A DNA stretch of 64,000 nucleotides, taken from assembly GCA_020443295.1 (NCBI GenBank), contig JAGRIJ010000040.1:1-64000 (forward strand), written 5' to 3'. How positions within the stretch are numbered: position 1 is the first letter of the stretch; each line of letters opens with the position of its first letter. The stretch is from Alphaproteobacteria bacterium. Its GTDB lineage: Bacteria; Pseudomonadota; Alphaproteobacteria; Micavibrionales; Micavibrionaceae. The translations under genes and the position numbers were made by a program. The notes beneath the pieces are model-generated. The model was not told the DNA's origin. It saw nothing but the letters and a program-made list of their open reading frames with translations, and did not search any database. This document shows positions 8,063-16,845 of the stretch, one piece after another.

Positions 8063-9362
8063 AATTGGGAAAACTGGTTCGGATCGGCGCAGCATCGTCG
8101 ATCGCCACCGGCTCATCGCTGACACACCCCAGAACAAGGAAACTCATCGCGATCCTGTGATCAAGGGCGGTTTCAATCAACGCCCCGCCTCGCGGCGGCT
8201 TGCCCGTCCCGTGAATGGTCAGGCTGTCCTCGCCCATCTCAAGCTTGACGCCGCAGGCTTCAAGCCCTTTTGCGATCATCAACAATCGGTCGCTTTCTTT
8301 TACCCGCAGTTCCGCCAGCCCGCTCATTCTGGTCGTTCCCTCGGCGCAGGCTGCAGCAATTGCAAGAACCGGAAACTCATCGATCATGGATGGAGCGCGC
8401 TCAGCCGGAACGGTAATGCCTTTAAGCGTGTTTGTACCGGTTGCGATAAGCGTTGCAACATTTTCACCCGACTCCTGGCGCACATGCTCAAACCGGATAT
8501 CGGCGCCCATTTCCTGCAACGTCTGGTAAAGCCCTGCCCGCCTCGGATTGACCAGAACATTCGAAAGGCTGATCTCCGAACCTTCGCAAATCACCGCCGC
8601 CACAACCGGAAACGCAGCCGAGCTGGGATCGCCGGGAACATCCACCGCGCAGGGTTTCAGCATGGCAACCCCGTCAACATGGATGGCCTCGCCGCCCTCT
8701 TCCAGTTTCTCGACGATCACCGGAACCCCGAAATGCCGCAGCATATTCTCGGTATGATCGCGGGTGGGCTCTTTCTCGATCACGGTCGTCCGCCCCATGG
8801 CATTAAGCCCCGCCAGCATGATCGCCGATTTCACCTGCGCGGATGGAACCGGCAAGGAATAACTGATCGCCGCCGGGCTTTCCGCCCCGCGCACGGTCAA
8901 AGGCAGCCGGTCGCCCGTCCGTGCAAGAAATTGTGCGCCGATCTCTTCCAGCGGCGTCATCACCCGCCGCATGGGGCGCTTCACCAGTGATGCGTCCCCG
9001 GTAAAGGTCGCAGAAAAATGATGCCCGGCCACCAGCCCCATAAGCAGACGCGTCGAAGTACCGCTATTGCCCATATCCAGCACGTTCGCAGGCTCGGAAA
9101 GGTTGCCCGCGCCGACACCGTAAACGCGCCACAGTCCGTCCGTCCCGTTGGCGACTTTCACCCCCATTTGCTGCAACGCCTCGGCCGTATTCATGACGTC
9201 CTCCCCTTCCAGCAACCCGCTGATCAGCGTTTCGCCCTCGGCAAGCGCGCCGAAAATCAGTGAACGGTGGGAAATGGATTTATCGCCCGGCACGCGGGCG
9301 GCTCCGCTCAAAGATCCGGATTTCTTGGAAGTGCAGCTGCGGGGAAACTTGGTCTTGGCCAT
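8007..9362 (-). CDS. aroA: 3-phosphoshikimate 1-carboxyvinyltransferase (EPSP synthase)
   Basis: Transfers the enolpyruvyl group of PEP to shikimate 3-phosphate. 451 residues. Substrate motifs visible: ARVPGDKSISHRSLIFGALAEG near residue 22, MGNSGTSTRLLMGLVAG (PEP loop), DASLVKRPMRR, and later ELRVKESDRLLMIAKGL. The spacing and the GNSGTSTRLL loop suggest the class II (Agrobacterium CP4-like) type, but that is inference. It is convergent with the lipoprotein gene at its 3' end. Confidence 0.96.
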   Translation of the reverse strand: MAKTKFPRSCTSKKSGSLSGAARVPGDKSISHRSLIFGALAEGETLISGLLEGEDVMNTAEALQQMGVKVANGTDGLWRVYGVGAGNLSEPANVLDMGNSGTSTRLLMGLVAGHHFSATFTGDASLVKRPMRRVMTPLEEIGAQFLARTGDRLPLTVRGAESPAAISYSLPVPSAQVKSAIMLAGLNAMGRTTVIEKEPTRDHTENMLRHFGVPVIVEKLEEGGEAIHVDGVAMLKPCAVDVPGDPSSAAFPVVAAVICEGSEISLSNVLVNPRRAGLYQTLQEMGADIRFEHVRQESGENVATLIATGTNTLKGITVPAERAPSMIDEFPVLAIAAACAEGTTRMSGLAELRVKESDRLLMIAKGLEACGVKLEMGEDSLTIHGTGKPPRGGALIETALDHRIAMSFLVLGCVSDEPVAIDDAAPIRTSFPNFIDLMNDLGAQLSPDSSY

Positions 9363-9422
9363 GACATCCGTCCGTAAAAATTTTCGGGGAAAAATAGCGC
9401 GTTACGAGCGGAGGAGCAATCT

Positions 9423-11606
9423 CTAATCGCCAAAACTGTCGAGTTTGCCGTTATAGGAGGTGATGAATTCGACAAGCTTGTCCTTGGGCACCGGACGGCA
9501 ATAACGGTAACCCTGAACTTCATCGCACCCTTGCTTGACCAGGAAGTCCTCATGGGATTTCGTTTCCACGCCCTCAGCAATAACTTTGAGGTTAAGGGAA
9601 TGCCCCAGATTGATGATCGTCCGGGTGATCGAAGCGTTCTCCGCGTCGTTCAGCGCGTTACGGATGAACGATTGGTCGATTTTCAGGCGGTCGATCGGGA
9701 ACTGCGAAAGATACGACAGCGAGGAATAACCGGTCCCGAAATCGTCGATCGCCAGCTCGACCCCAAGCGCGTGGAGGTTTTGCAGCACCTGTACCGTATG
9801 GCGGATATCATGCATGAACACGCTTTCCGTAACTTCCAGCTCCAGCTTGTCGGGAGCAAACCCGGATTCCTGCAGCACGCGGCTGACAAACCCGACCAGA
9901 TCCGATTGCGAAAACTGGTTGCCTGACACGTTGACCGCAAAGCGGATATCGATCCCGTGCTCCTTCTTGAGCGACTTCGCTACGTCCACGGTATGCCGCA
10001 GCACCCACTCCCCGATCGGAACGATCAGGCCCGACTGCTCGGCAACGGGTATAAAATTGGCCGGGGAAATAAAGGTTCCCCCCTCCTTGCTGTTATCCGG
10101 CTTCCACCAGCGCAGCAAAGCTTCTGCGCCGATAATCTGGCCGCTCTTCAGGTCAAGCTGCGGCTGATAGAATAATTGAAGCTGCTCATGCTCCAGCGCA
10201 TCGCGCAGATCACGCAGCAACTGGAACCGCTCCTGCACGGCCTTATCGAAATCCTCGGAATATTCCTTGACCCGGTCGCGCCCTTCTTCCTTGGCGCGGT
10301 TCAGCGCGATATCCGCGTTCTTCAGCACGATATCCGGCTCGATTCCATCATCCGGATAGGTCGACACGCCGACCGAAGCCCGGACCTGAAATTCCTCGTT
10401 GAACACTTTGAAAGCCTCGTTGCGGATAACGCTGATCACGCGCTCGGCCATTTCTTTCGAGGTTGCCGAACCGTGGCGCAGCGGCAACATCAGCGCAAAC
10501 TCGTCCTCTCCCGTCCGGGAAACGGTGGCGGACTCAGGCAGCGACGAACGCAGTTTCTTCCCGACGGAGCGCAAGATGGCATCGCCGACATTATGACCCA
10601 TCGAATCGTTGATATCCTTGAAATGATCAAGGTCGACTGTGATAACGGCAAACCGCTCAACATTATCGTCGAACATAAGCCGTGCGTTCTCCGCCAGCTT
10701 CTGGATAAAAAGCGAGCGGTTCGGCAGCCCCGTCAGGCTGTCGTAATAAGCCAGCTTGTGGATCTTGTCCTCCGCCGTGCTCTTGATATGCACGATATTC
10801 TCGGCGTTCTGCTCGATCAGCCTTTGCGTCAGCTCAATCGTCGCGCCGACTTCATCGATCGTTCCGTAAGGCGATTTCTGGATCTCGGGTGATTCGGGAT
10901 CTTTGAACGCAGCGGTCAGATTGGCGCGCATGAAAAGAATGGGCTCGATCAGCCATTTGCCCAGCGCCACCATCAGGATCAGGGTAACCAGCAACGAAAG
11001 CAGGATCATGAAACCGATATTCTGAAGGATAAAATAAAGGACTTCTTCCTTAACCTGCGAGGCATCCAGTTTCGCCACGATAATATAGGCGCTTTGCAGG
11101 TCCGATCCCTTGAAAATGATCTCATAGATCACTCCGTCGGGGCTGCGATAGGTCTTGTCCAGATCCCCAAAACTGACAGCCAGGCTGGGCTTGCTGCCAT
11201 AGGTGGCGATAAACTCGAAATTATACGAATAAGCGTCAAGTCCCAGAACCGGGGAAGTTTTCAGCAACCGCTCGACATGCTTGGCTTCAAAAGGCGTATT
11301 CGTGGCATCCCGGTTCTCCGAATCGATAATCGAGGCCACCGCTGTTTGCGCCTGACTCGAAAGAACTTGCAGACGTTCTTTTTCATAAGAAGAAATAACA
11401 CCCAGATTCAAAACGGTTGTCTGAACGAACAAAATGGCCATAAACACAGTGGCGGCAATCCGCCAGCTGACCCGGCTGCTCCAGATCATGGAAGACGAAA
11501 TCGACATGGATGGGCTTGAAGATTGCGCAGCCGCAAGCGAAGTCGAGGCGCTCTTAAGACCTCGTTTTAATGATCGTTTTGCCAGTGCTTCGGCAAGAGA
11601 AGGCAT
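9423..11606 (-). CDS. Membrane protein with degenerate GGDEF and intact EAL domains
   Basis: 727 residues. Two membrane helices (about 50-70 and 195-216) bracket a periplasmic sensor of about 120 residues. A HAMP-like stretch follows, then GGDEF (about 285-450) and EAL (about 470-720). The GGDEF motif reads GEDEF (366-370), so cyclase activity is doubtful, though the upstream DLDHFKDINDSMGHNVGD substrate region is kept. The EAL domain has the metal-binding set: E495 of EAL, NVSGNQF, EVTESVF, DDFGTGYSSL (621-630), DRLKIDQSFI and AEGVET. It most likely acts as a c-di-GMP phosphodiesterase controlled by an extracytoplasmic signal. It is monocistronic, between aroA and the methyltransferase gene. 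Confidence 0.9.
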   Translation of the reverse strand: MPSLAEALAKRSLKRGLKSASTSLAAAQSSSPSMSISSSMIWSSRVSWRIAATVFMAILFVQTTVLNLGVISSYEKERLQVLSSQAQTAVASIIDSENRDATNTPFEAKHVERLLKTSPVLGLDAYSYNFEFIATYGSKPSLAVSFGDLDKTYRSPDGVIYEIIFKGSDLQSAYIIVAKLDASQVKEEVLYFILQNIGFMILLSLLVTLILMVALGKWLIEPILFMRANLTAAFKDPESPEIQKSPYGTIDEVGATIELTQRLIEQNAENIVHIKSTAEDKIHKLAYYDSLTGLPNRSLFIQKLAENARLMFDDNVERFAVITVDLDHFKDINDSMGHNVGDAILRSVGKKLRSSLPESATVSRTGEDEFALMLPLRHGSATSKEMAERVISVIRNEAFKVFNEEFQVRASVGVSTYPDDGIEPDIVLKNADIALNRAKEEGRDRVKEYSEDFDKAVQERFQLLRDLRDALEHEQLQLFYQPQLDLKSGQIIGAEALLRWWKPDNSKEGGTFISPANFIPVAEQSGLIVPIGEWVLRHTVDVAKSLKKEHGIDIRFAVNVSGNQFSQSDLVGFVSRVLQESGFAPDKLELEVTESVFMHDIRHTVQVLQNLHALGVELAIDDFGTGYSSLSYLSQFPIDRLKIDQSFIRNALNDAENASITRTIINLGHSLNLKVIAEGVETKSHEDFLVKQGCDEVQGYRYCRPVPKDKLVEFITSYNGKLDSFGD

Positions 11607-11763
11607 GCCCTAATCCGTTTTTTTACAGAAACTTGGCTCACTCTTCCCCCAAAGAAGACTGAACACAAAATCCCCAAATTACACGGTATTTTACCCGCTT
11701 AATCCTTAATAAGGAGTTGAAACAAGGCAAAAAATCTTAACTAAAGTATTTTGTATAATTTCT

Positions 11764-12987
11764 CTAAAGGTAAGAGTTCTGGAATTTCTTACAAACAATA
11801 AGCTTCTTCGTTTCATCCGCCAGCGTGCAGGCGAACACGCGAAAATCGCTGCCTTCCGCAAGTTTCAGCTTTTTTCGAAGCGTTTCCGGCGTTCCGGGAA
11901 AATTCCGTAAGACCAGCTCCGCCGCTTTTATATCCCCCGTCCCCTCCTTGACCGAACGGATATCCAGCACCTTGTATCCTTTGCCCGGAAAATCGGGAAC
12001 CGCAACTTCCGACGTATAAAGATGCGTATGGGCATGAAGCTTCCGCATGCCGTATCGCATAGCCATCAGGTTAAACGCCCCGCTTTTGAGGAACGCCGGG
12101 CCCGGCTCATAAAGATACGCCTCCGGCAGGCCGATAACAGCCTCCGCCTCCCGCTCCTCTTCTTCCGTAAAGTCAAACCATTGGGAAGCCTGCCCGCTTT
12201 CCCCGATCGAAACCGCACGCAAAAGCGGCTCTTGGACAGAACCTTCGAAATTCAGGAGATAAAGCACCTCCTTGCACTCCCCCTCGAACTGCACGATATG
12301 AACCTCCGCAACGCAGCCCAGCTCCCGCAACGCCCGCGCGATATCCAGCACCGGGGAAGTTTTTACAAGCAGGTTTTGTGTAACCTCTTTCAGCCTTGGC
12401 ATCAGGGCAGTCACATCCGGCGAGCCGGAAGAAAACTGGTAAAGACCCGTCTTGCCGCCCTGCCGCCGCTGCGGATCGAGATAGACCCACTCAAACGCGC
12501 CTGTCCCCTGAGTACCCTTAATAAAGGTCTCGGCATCCGTATGAACGACCTTATAAGAAGCCTTCATAAGCGCCTGCTTATTTAATGTCGCAAAATTATG
12601 ATTCAGGATTTCGGCGCTCTCCCCGTCCCTCTCGACGCATATCACCTTCTCGAACCGGGATGTAAAGGCAAAAGCGTCGATCCCGGCCCCGGCGGTCAAA
12701 TCCGCCAGATTTTTCCCGCTCACAAGCGAAGCCTTATAAAGCGCGCAAGGCCAGGAAGACGCCTGCTCCATCAGGTCGGCAGAGGGCAAAACGATGCCCT
12801 CGATCTCCAGCCATTGCGGAATTTTCCGCGCCGCCTTCTGCCGGACCTTGATCTGGTCGAGAATCAGGCGCATCGGCCAATCGGGATGCGGTGGTTTTTT
12901 AAGCGCCAGCGCGCTGACATCCTCGGATTCGTGAGAGAGAATAAAGGCCCGGATACCGGAATCCAGCAGCGTCCGCCACCCGTTCAT
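11764..12987 (-). CDS. Class I SAM methyltransferase with THUMP-like domain
   Basis: 407 residues. The central Rossmann part has the SAM motif I DLTAGAGIDAFAF at about residue 95 and a DPQRR catalytic-type motif in YLDPQRRQGGKTG, which resembles the D/N-P-P-motif region. The N-terminal 80 residues and C-terminal THUMP-like region (KVLDIRSVKEGTGDIKAAELVLRNFPGTPETLRKKLKL) match the architecture of the PG_1098-like proteins best known from Bacteroidota. RNA methylation is likely from the THUMP-like part, but the substrate is unknown. Its ATG is one base after the dihydroorotase stop, so the two form an operon. Transfer from another phylum is possible but untested. Confidence 0.78.
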   Translation of the reverse strand: MNGWRTLLDSGIRAFILSHESEDVSALALKKPPHPDWPMRLILDQIKVRQKAARKIPQWLEIEGIVLPSADLMEQASSWPCALYKASLVSGKNLADLTAGAGIDAFAFTSRFEKVICVERDGESAEILNHNFATLNKQALMKASYKVVHTDAETFIKGTQGTGAFEWVYLDPQRRQGGKTGLYQFSSGSPDVTALMPRLKEVTQNLLVKTSPVLDIARALRELGCVAEVHIVQFEGECKEVLYLLNFEGSVQEPLLRAVSIGESGQASQWFDFTEEEEREAEAVIGLPEAYLYEPGPAFLKSGAFNLMAMRYGMRKLHAHTHLYTSEVAVPDFPGKGYKVLDIRSVKEGTGDIKAAELVLRNFPGTPETLRKKLKLAEGSDFRVFACTLADETKKLIVCKKFQNSYL

Positions 12988-12988
12988 C

Positions 12989-14332
12989 TCAACCCTTGAC
13001 AGCCAGCGTTTCGCGGAACCGCACGGGCTGCCCGGCCGGTTTGATCAGCTCGTCCTCGCGCATCACCACCTGCCCGTGAATGATCGTCAGGATCGGCCAG
13101 CCCGTCACGTGAACCCCGTCATAAGGAGTCCACCCGCTTTTTGTCTGCTGCTGCGCGTTGGTGATCTCCATTTTCTTCCGCAAATCGACGATGGTGAAAT
13201 CGGCATCGTACCCCCGTGCGATCCGCCCCTTCCCGGCAATCTGGTGAATCCGCTGAGGCCCGGAGCATACAAGATCCACAAACCGCTCCAGCGTCAGATT
13301 TCCTTTATGCACATGGTCCAGCATGATCGGCACCATCGTCTGCACACCCGGCGTCCCGCTCGGACTAGCCGGATATTCTTTCGCCTTTTCTTCCAGCGTA
13401 TGCGGCGCGTGATCGGAACCGAGTATATCGACGGTCCCGTCGCGGATGCCCTTCCACAACGCCTGCTGATGATGCAATTCGCGGATCGGCGGGTTCTGCT
13501 GAGCATGCGTCCCCAGCTGCAGATAGCAATCCGGCGCGCTGAGAGTCAGGTGATTGGGCAAGACTTCAACACTGGCAATATCACGGTTCTGCGCAAGAAT
13601 CTCCATCTCTTCCGCGCTGGTGATATGCAGAACATGCACCCGCCGCCCGGTCTTCCGCGCCAGCCGTAAAAGCCGCGTGGTAGCGGACACGCACGAATCA
13701 ACCGAGCGCCAGACATGATGCATGGCCGGGTCATGACTGTCGCCGAGAATATTTTTCTTATTCTCGGTCATCATCATCTCGTCTTCGGCATGCACGGCCA
13801 CGACTCGCCGCCCGTTCGCCAGAACCGACTCGACCTCCTCATCCGTGGCGGCCAGCAGATCGCCCGTGGAAGAACCCATGAAGATCTTAACCCCGCACAC
13901 GCCGGGCAGATTCTCCCACTCCGGCAGGTTCTTGGCATTCCCCGCTGTCCCGCCGAAATAAAACGCGTAATTCGTCCACGGCGTTCTCGCCGCCGAATCC
14001 ATCTTGCCTTTAAGAGCCTCAGGCGTAGTCGTCAGCGGATTCGTGTTCGGCATTTCGAAAATAGAGGTCACACCCCCCATCGCCGCGGCCTTCATCCCTG
14101 TTTCCAGAACTTCCTTGTGCTCGCCCCCCGGCTCCCGGAAATGAACCTGCGTGTCAATCACGCCGGGCAGCACATGCAGCCCCCCGCAATCAATCACCTC
14201 CCGCGCCGATCCGGGCGTAAATGAACCGATATCGGCAATCTTTCCCTCCCGCACCAGCACATCGGCCTCATGCGTGCCTTCGGGAAGAACGACGGTTCCA
14301 TTGATAAGGAGAAGATCGGCTTTTTCTGTCAT
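12989..14332 (-). CDS. pyrC: Dihydroorotase
   Basis: Cyclises carbamoyl aspartate in pyrimidine synthesis; 447 residues, amidohydrolase fold. DVLVREGKIADIG and PGVIDTQVHFREPGG open the fold. The first metal-binding motif is QVH (Gln62-Val-His64) instead of the usual HVH. Later ligands look conserved: the carboxylated Lys in GVKIFMGSS, His in VAVHAED and VLHITSAEE, and Asp in GSDHAPHT. The GTPGVQTMVPIML loop is typical. I believe the Gln variant is common in alphaproteobacterial sequences of this group, but could not check. It is followed at once by the THUMP-like methyltransferase. Confidence 0.9.
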   Translation of the reverse strand: MTEKADLLLINGTVVLPEGTHEADVLVREGKIADIGSFTPGSAREVIDCGGLHVLPGVIDTQVHFREPGGEHKEVLETGMKAAAMGGVTSIFEMPNTNPLTTTPEALKGKMDSAARTPWTNYAFYFGGTAGNAKNLPEWENLPGVCGVKIFMGSSTGDLLAATDEEVESVLANGRRVVAVHAEDEMMMTENKKNILGDSHDPAMHHVWRSVDSCVSATTRLLRLARKTGRRVHVLHITSAEEMEILAQNRDIASVEVLPNHLTLSAPDCYLQLGTHAQQNPPIRELHHQQALWKGIRDGTVDILGSDHAPHTLEEKAKEYPASPSGTPGVQTMVPIMLDHVHKGNLTLERFVDLVCSGPQRIHQIAGKGRIARGYDADFTIVDLRKKMEITNAQQQTKSGWTPYDGVHVTGWPILTIIHGQVVMREDELIKPAGQPVRFRETLAVKG

Positions 14333-14403
14333 GAATCCATGTCCTTTCGGAGGAAGCGATTAACCATACGCTCCGGCTGGAAAATAAAGAAAAGCCGGAA
14401 AAA

Positions 14404-15015
14404 TTATTCTTTGATCAGCTCAAGGAACCGGCGCTGCACCGATTCGTCATGCTTAAAGATGCCCGAAAACATCGTCGTAACCGTCGTCGAATGCGCCTTG
14501 TTGACCCCTCGAATCGACATGCATTGGTGGTTCGCGCGGATCATCACCGCCGCCCCTTTGGGCTTGAGTGTCTTGTCGATCACATCGACGATATTGCGCG
14601 TCATGTTCTCCTGGGAGATCAGGCGCTTGGCGTAAATATCGACAATCCGCGCCAGCTTGCTGATCCCGACAACCTTATCCGTCGGCCAGTAAGCCACATG
14701 CGCCTGCCCAATGATCGGCACCATGTGGTGTTCACAATGCGAGGTAAAATTGATATCCCGCACGATGACGATATCGTCGAACCCTTGGATATCCTCGAAA
14801 GTCTTGCCCAACTCGGCGGCGGGATCCTTGGCATAACCGCAGAAAAACTCCTCATAGGCTTCAACCACGCGCTTGGGCGTCTCGCGCAGACCCTCGCGCG
14901 CAGGATCATCCCCCGCCCAGCGGATCAGCGTTTCGACGGCACGCATCGCCTCGTCTTTGGTCGGCTTCTTCTCTTGTGCCATTTTTCTCTTCCGGCCAAT
15001 ATGTTCGACTGTCAT
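14404..15015 (-). CDS. folE: GTP cyclohydrolase I
   Basis: Converts GTP to dihydroneopterin triphosphate, the first step of folate synthesis. 203 residues from the ATG at 15015, which has AGAGG about 8 bases upstream; an inner ATG at 14982 also has a plausible site (GGAAGAG). Zinc and catalytic residues are in FTSHCEHHMVPI and HQCMSIRGV; RETPKRVVEAYEEFF and LSKLARIVDIYAKRLQ-like helices are standard (here ISKLARIVDIYAKRLIS). It is divergent from cysS across about 100 bases. Confidence 0.97.
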   Translation of the reverse strand: MTVEHIGRKRKMAQEKKPTKDEAMRAVETLIRWAGDDPAREGLRETPKRVVEAYEEFFCGYAKDPAAELGKTFEDIQGFDDIVIVRDINFTSHCEHHMVPIIGQAHVAYWPTDKVVGISKLARIVDIYAKRLISQENMTRNIVDVIDKTLKPKGAAVMIRANHQCMSIRGVNKAHSTTVTTMFSGIFKHDESVQRRFLELIKE

Positions 15016-15115
15016 GCTCTTCGCCTCTTAAAAGCTCACCCCGAAAAAATATGTTGGTCTTACAGGGTCTTTGACGTATTTTCCAGTAAAAAAGACGATA
15101 AGGAACCCGATTTCC

Positions 15116-16501
15116 ATGCCCCTGCTTAAACTGCAGAATTCATTGACCCGCCGCAAGGAGGAATTTAAGCCCATCGACCCGACCCATGTGCGGCTCTACG
15201 CCTGCGGACCGACGGTCTATAACTTCGCCCATATCGGCAACGCGCGCATGGCCGTGGTCTTCGACCTGTTGGCCGGTTTGCTGCGAACCCTCTACCCGAA
15301 GGTCACCTATGTTTCGAATATCACCGATATCGACGATAAAATTATTGCCGCCTCGAAGGAATGCGGCGATCCTTGCGAAAGCATCACGAGTAAATACGCC
15401 GATATCTATAACCGCGACATGGCCTCTCTGGGCGTGAAGGCGCCGGACATCCAGCCCCGCGCAACCCAGCACATCCCCCAGATGATCGCCCTGATCCAGA
15501 AGCTCATCGAAAAGGGCCACGCTTACGAAGGACAGGGCCACGTCCTCTTCAACGTCCCCTCTTTCCCCGCTTACGGCGGCTTGTCCGGACGCAGCCGCGA
15601 CGATCAGATCGCGGGCGCGCGGGTGGAGGTCGCCCCGTACAAGAAAGACCCCGCCGATTTCGTCCTTTGGAAACCCAGCACACCCGATCAGCCCGGCTGG
15701 GATTCGCCCTGGGGCCGGGGCCGCCCCGGCTGGCACATTGAATGCTCGGCCATGGCGGAAAAACATCTCGGCCTGCCCTTTGATATTCACGGCGGCGGCG
15801 CGGACCTGAAATTCCCGCACCACGAAAACGAAATCGCGCAAAGCTGCTGCGCCGAAGGGTATCTCAACGATCTCTCATCCTTCGCGAAAGTCTGGGTCCA
15901 TAACGGATTTGTGACCATGAACACGCAAAAAATGGCCAAGTCCGAGGGCAACACGCGGCTCGTGCATGATTTGCTGCAGGACTATGACGGCGAAACCCTG
16001 CGCCTGGCCCTGCTCTCCGCCCAATACAGCCAGCCCCTCGACTGGACGGAAAACCTGCTGCAGCAAACGAAAAAAACCCTCGACCGCCTGTATCAGGCCC
16101 TGCGCGAACTTTCAGATATCGCCCCCGACAAGAACGAAGACTTTGAAAACAACCCGGTCCTCGAAGCCCTCTGCGATGATCTCAACACGCCCAAGGCAAT
16201 TGCCGCCCTCGGCCAGCTCGCCAAAACAGCCGCGCAGAGCAAATCCCCCAAGGATAAGGCCGCCTTGATCGCAGGCGCGCAGCTTCTCGGCATATTGCAG
16301 AAAAATGCCGATGAATGGCTCGGCTACGGACAGGAATCAGCGGACGTCGACGCAGCGAAAATCGAAAATTTGCTGCAGCAAAGACAGGACGCCCGCAAGG
16401 AAAAGAACTTCGCACGCGCCGATGAAATCCGCAAGGAACTCACCGATATGGGCATCGCGATCGAAGACACGGCGCAAGGTCCGGTCTGGAAAAAAATCTA
16501 G
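15116..16501 (+). CDS. cysS: Cysteinyl-tRNA synthetase
   Basis: Class I aminoacyl-tRNA synthetase, 461 residues from the ATG at 15116, which has AAGGAA about 10 bases upstream; an earlier in-frame ATG at 15071 adds 15 residues with no homology. The HIGH motif appears as HIGN in NFAHIGNARM, the zinc/cysteine site starts with the Cys of YACGPTVYN, WHIECSAMAEK and HHENEIAQS carry further zinc ligands, and the KMSKS loop reads KMAKS in QKMAKSEGN. Normal length and no damage. Confidence 0.97.
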   Translation: MPLLKLQNSLTRRKEEFKPIDPTHVRLYACGPTVYNFAHIGNARMAVVFDLLAGLLRTLYPKVTYVSNITDIDDKIIAASKECGDPCESITSKYADIYNRDMASLGVKAPDIQPRATQHIPQMIALIQKLIEKGHAYEGQGHVLFNVPSFPAYGGLSGRSRDDQIAGARVEVAPYKKDPADFVLWKPSTPDQPGWDSPWGRGRPGWHIECSAMAEKHLGLPFDIHGGGADLKFPHHENEIAQSCCAEGYLNDLSSFAKVWVHNGFVTMNTQKMAKSEGNTRLVHDLLQDYDGETLRLALLSAQYSQPLDWTENLLQQTKKTLDRLYQALRELSDIAPDKNEDFENNPVLEALCDDLNTPKAIAALGQLAKTAAQSKSPKDKAALIAGAQLLGILQKNADEWLGYGQESADVDAAKIENLLQQRQDARKEKNFARADEIRKELTDMGIAIEDTAQGPVWKKI

Positions 16502-16562
16502 GGACTCCGGGATTGAAAAACGCGCCGCCAGGAATAAAATAGGGCAGCAACAAAGAGAGAAG

Positions 16563-16745
16563 ATGATGGCCAATCAGCAAAAAGCCCCGCAACCCGAAAC
16601 CATCCGCCTCCCCGCCGACGCCGACGGTGTCTCCTGCGATGGTGGCGGCGGCCCGCTCGGTCACCCCAAGGTCTGGTACACGTTTGATGAATCCAACCGT
16701 GTTGAATGCGGCTACTGCGACCGCCTCTTTATCCGCGAATCCTGA
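16563..16745 (+). CDS. Small zinc-finger protein (zf-CHCC, NDUFS6-like)
   Basis: 60 residues. Cys25, His34, Cys49 and Cys52 (GVSCDGGGGPLGHPKVWYTF...VECGYC) give the CHCC zinc site of the small alphaproteobacterial family related to mitochondrial complex I subunit NDUFS6. A start at 16563 is favoured by the AGAGAGAAG stretch just upstream. It lies 60 bases after cysS and about 100 bases before hsp20. In this class such a protein is thought to attach to complex I; that role is by family analogy. Confidence 0.85.
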   Translation: MMANQQKAPQPETIRLPADADGVSCDGGGGPLGHPKVWYTFDESNRVECGYCDRLFIRES

Positions 16746-16759
16746 TCCTTTTGATTTTC

Positions 16760-16789
16760 TTGTTTTTCCTGCGCGCTTTCAGGTAAAAT
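16760..16789 (+). promoter_or_regulatory. Sigma-70-type promoter for hsp20-DUF1150
   Basis: TTGTTT (16760-16765) and TAAAAT (16784-16789) are separated by 18 bases. Transcription would start near 16796, inside the inverted repeat that precedes hsp20. No clear RpoH-type promoter was noticed. Confidence 0.55.
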
Positions 16790-16792
16790 GGC

Positions 16793-16845
16793 GATGCAGA
16801 CGCTGCAGATGCGGGTCTGCATCCACTCGCTCGATGGAGGAGAAC
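16793..16845 (+). promoter_or_regulatory. ROSE-like RNA thermometer in the hsp20 leader
   Basis: Two hairpins occupy the whole leader. The first pairs GATGCAGAC (16793-16801) with GTCTGCATC (16815-16823), nine perfect base pairs. The second buries the ribosome binding site: C26-U27-C28 and C30-U31-C32 (16826-16832) pair with G37-A38-G39 and G40-A41-G42 (16837-16842) around a GAUG loop, leaving G29 unpaired. The sequence UCGCU facing the Shine-Dalgarno matches the UYGCU rule, with its single bulged G, known for ROSE elements of alphaproteobacterial small heat-shock genes. Hand folding only. Confidence 0.6.
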
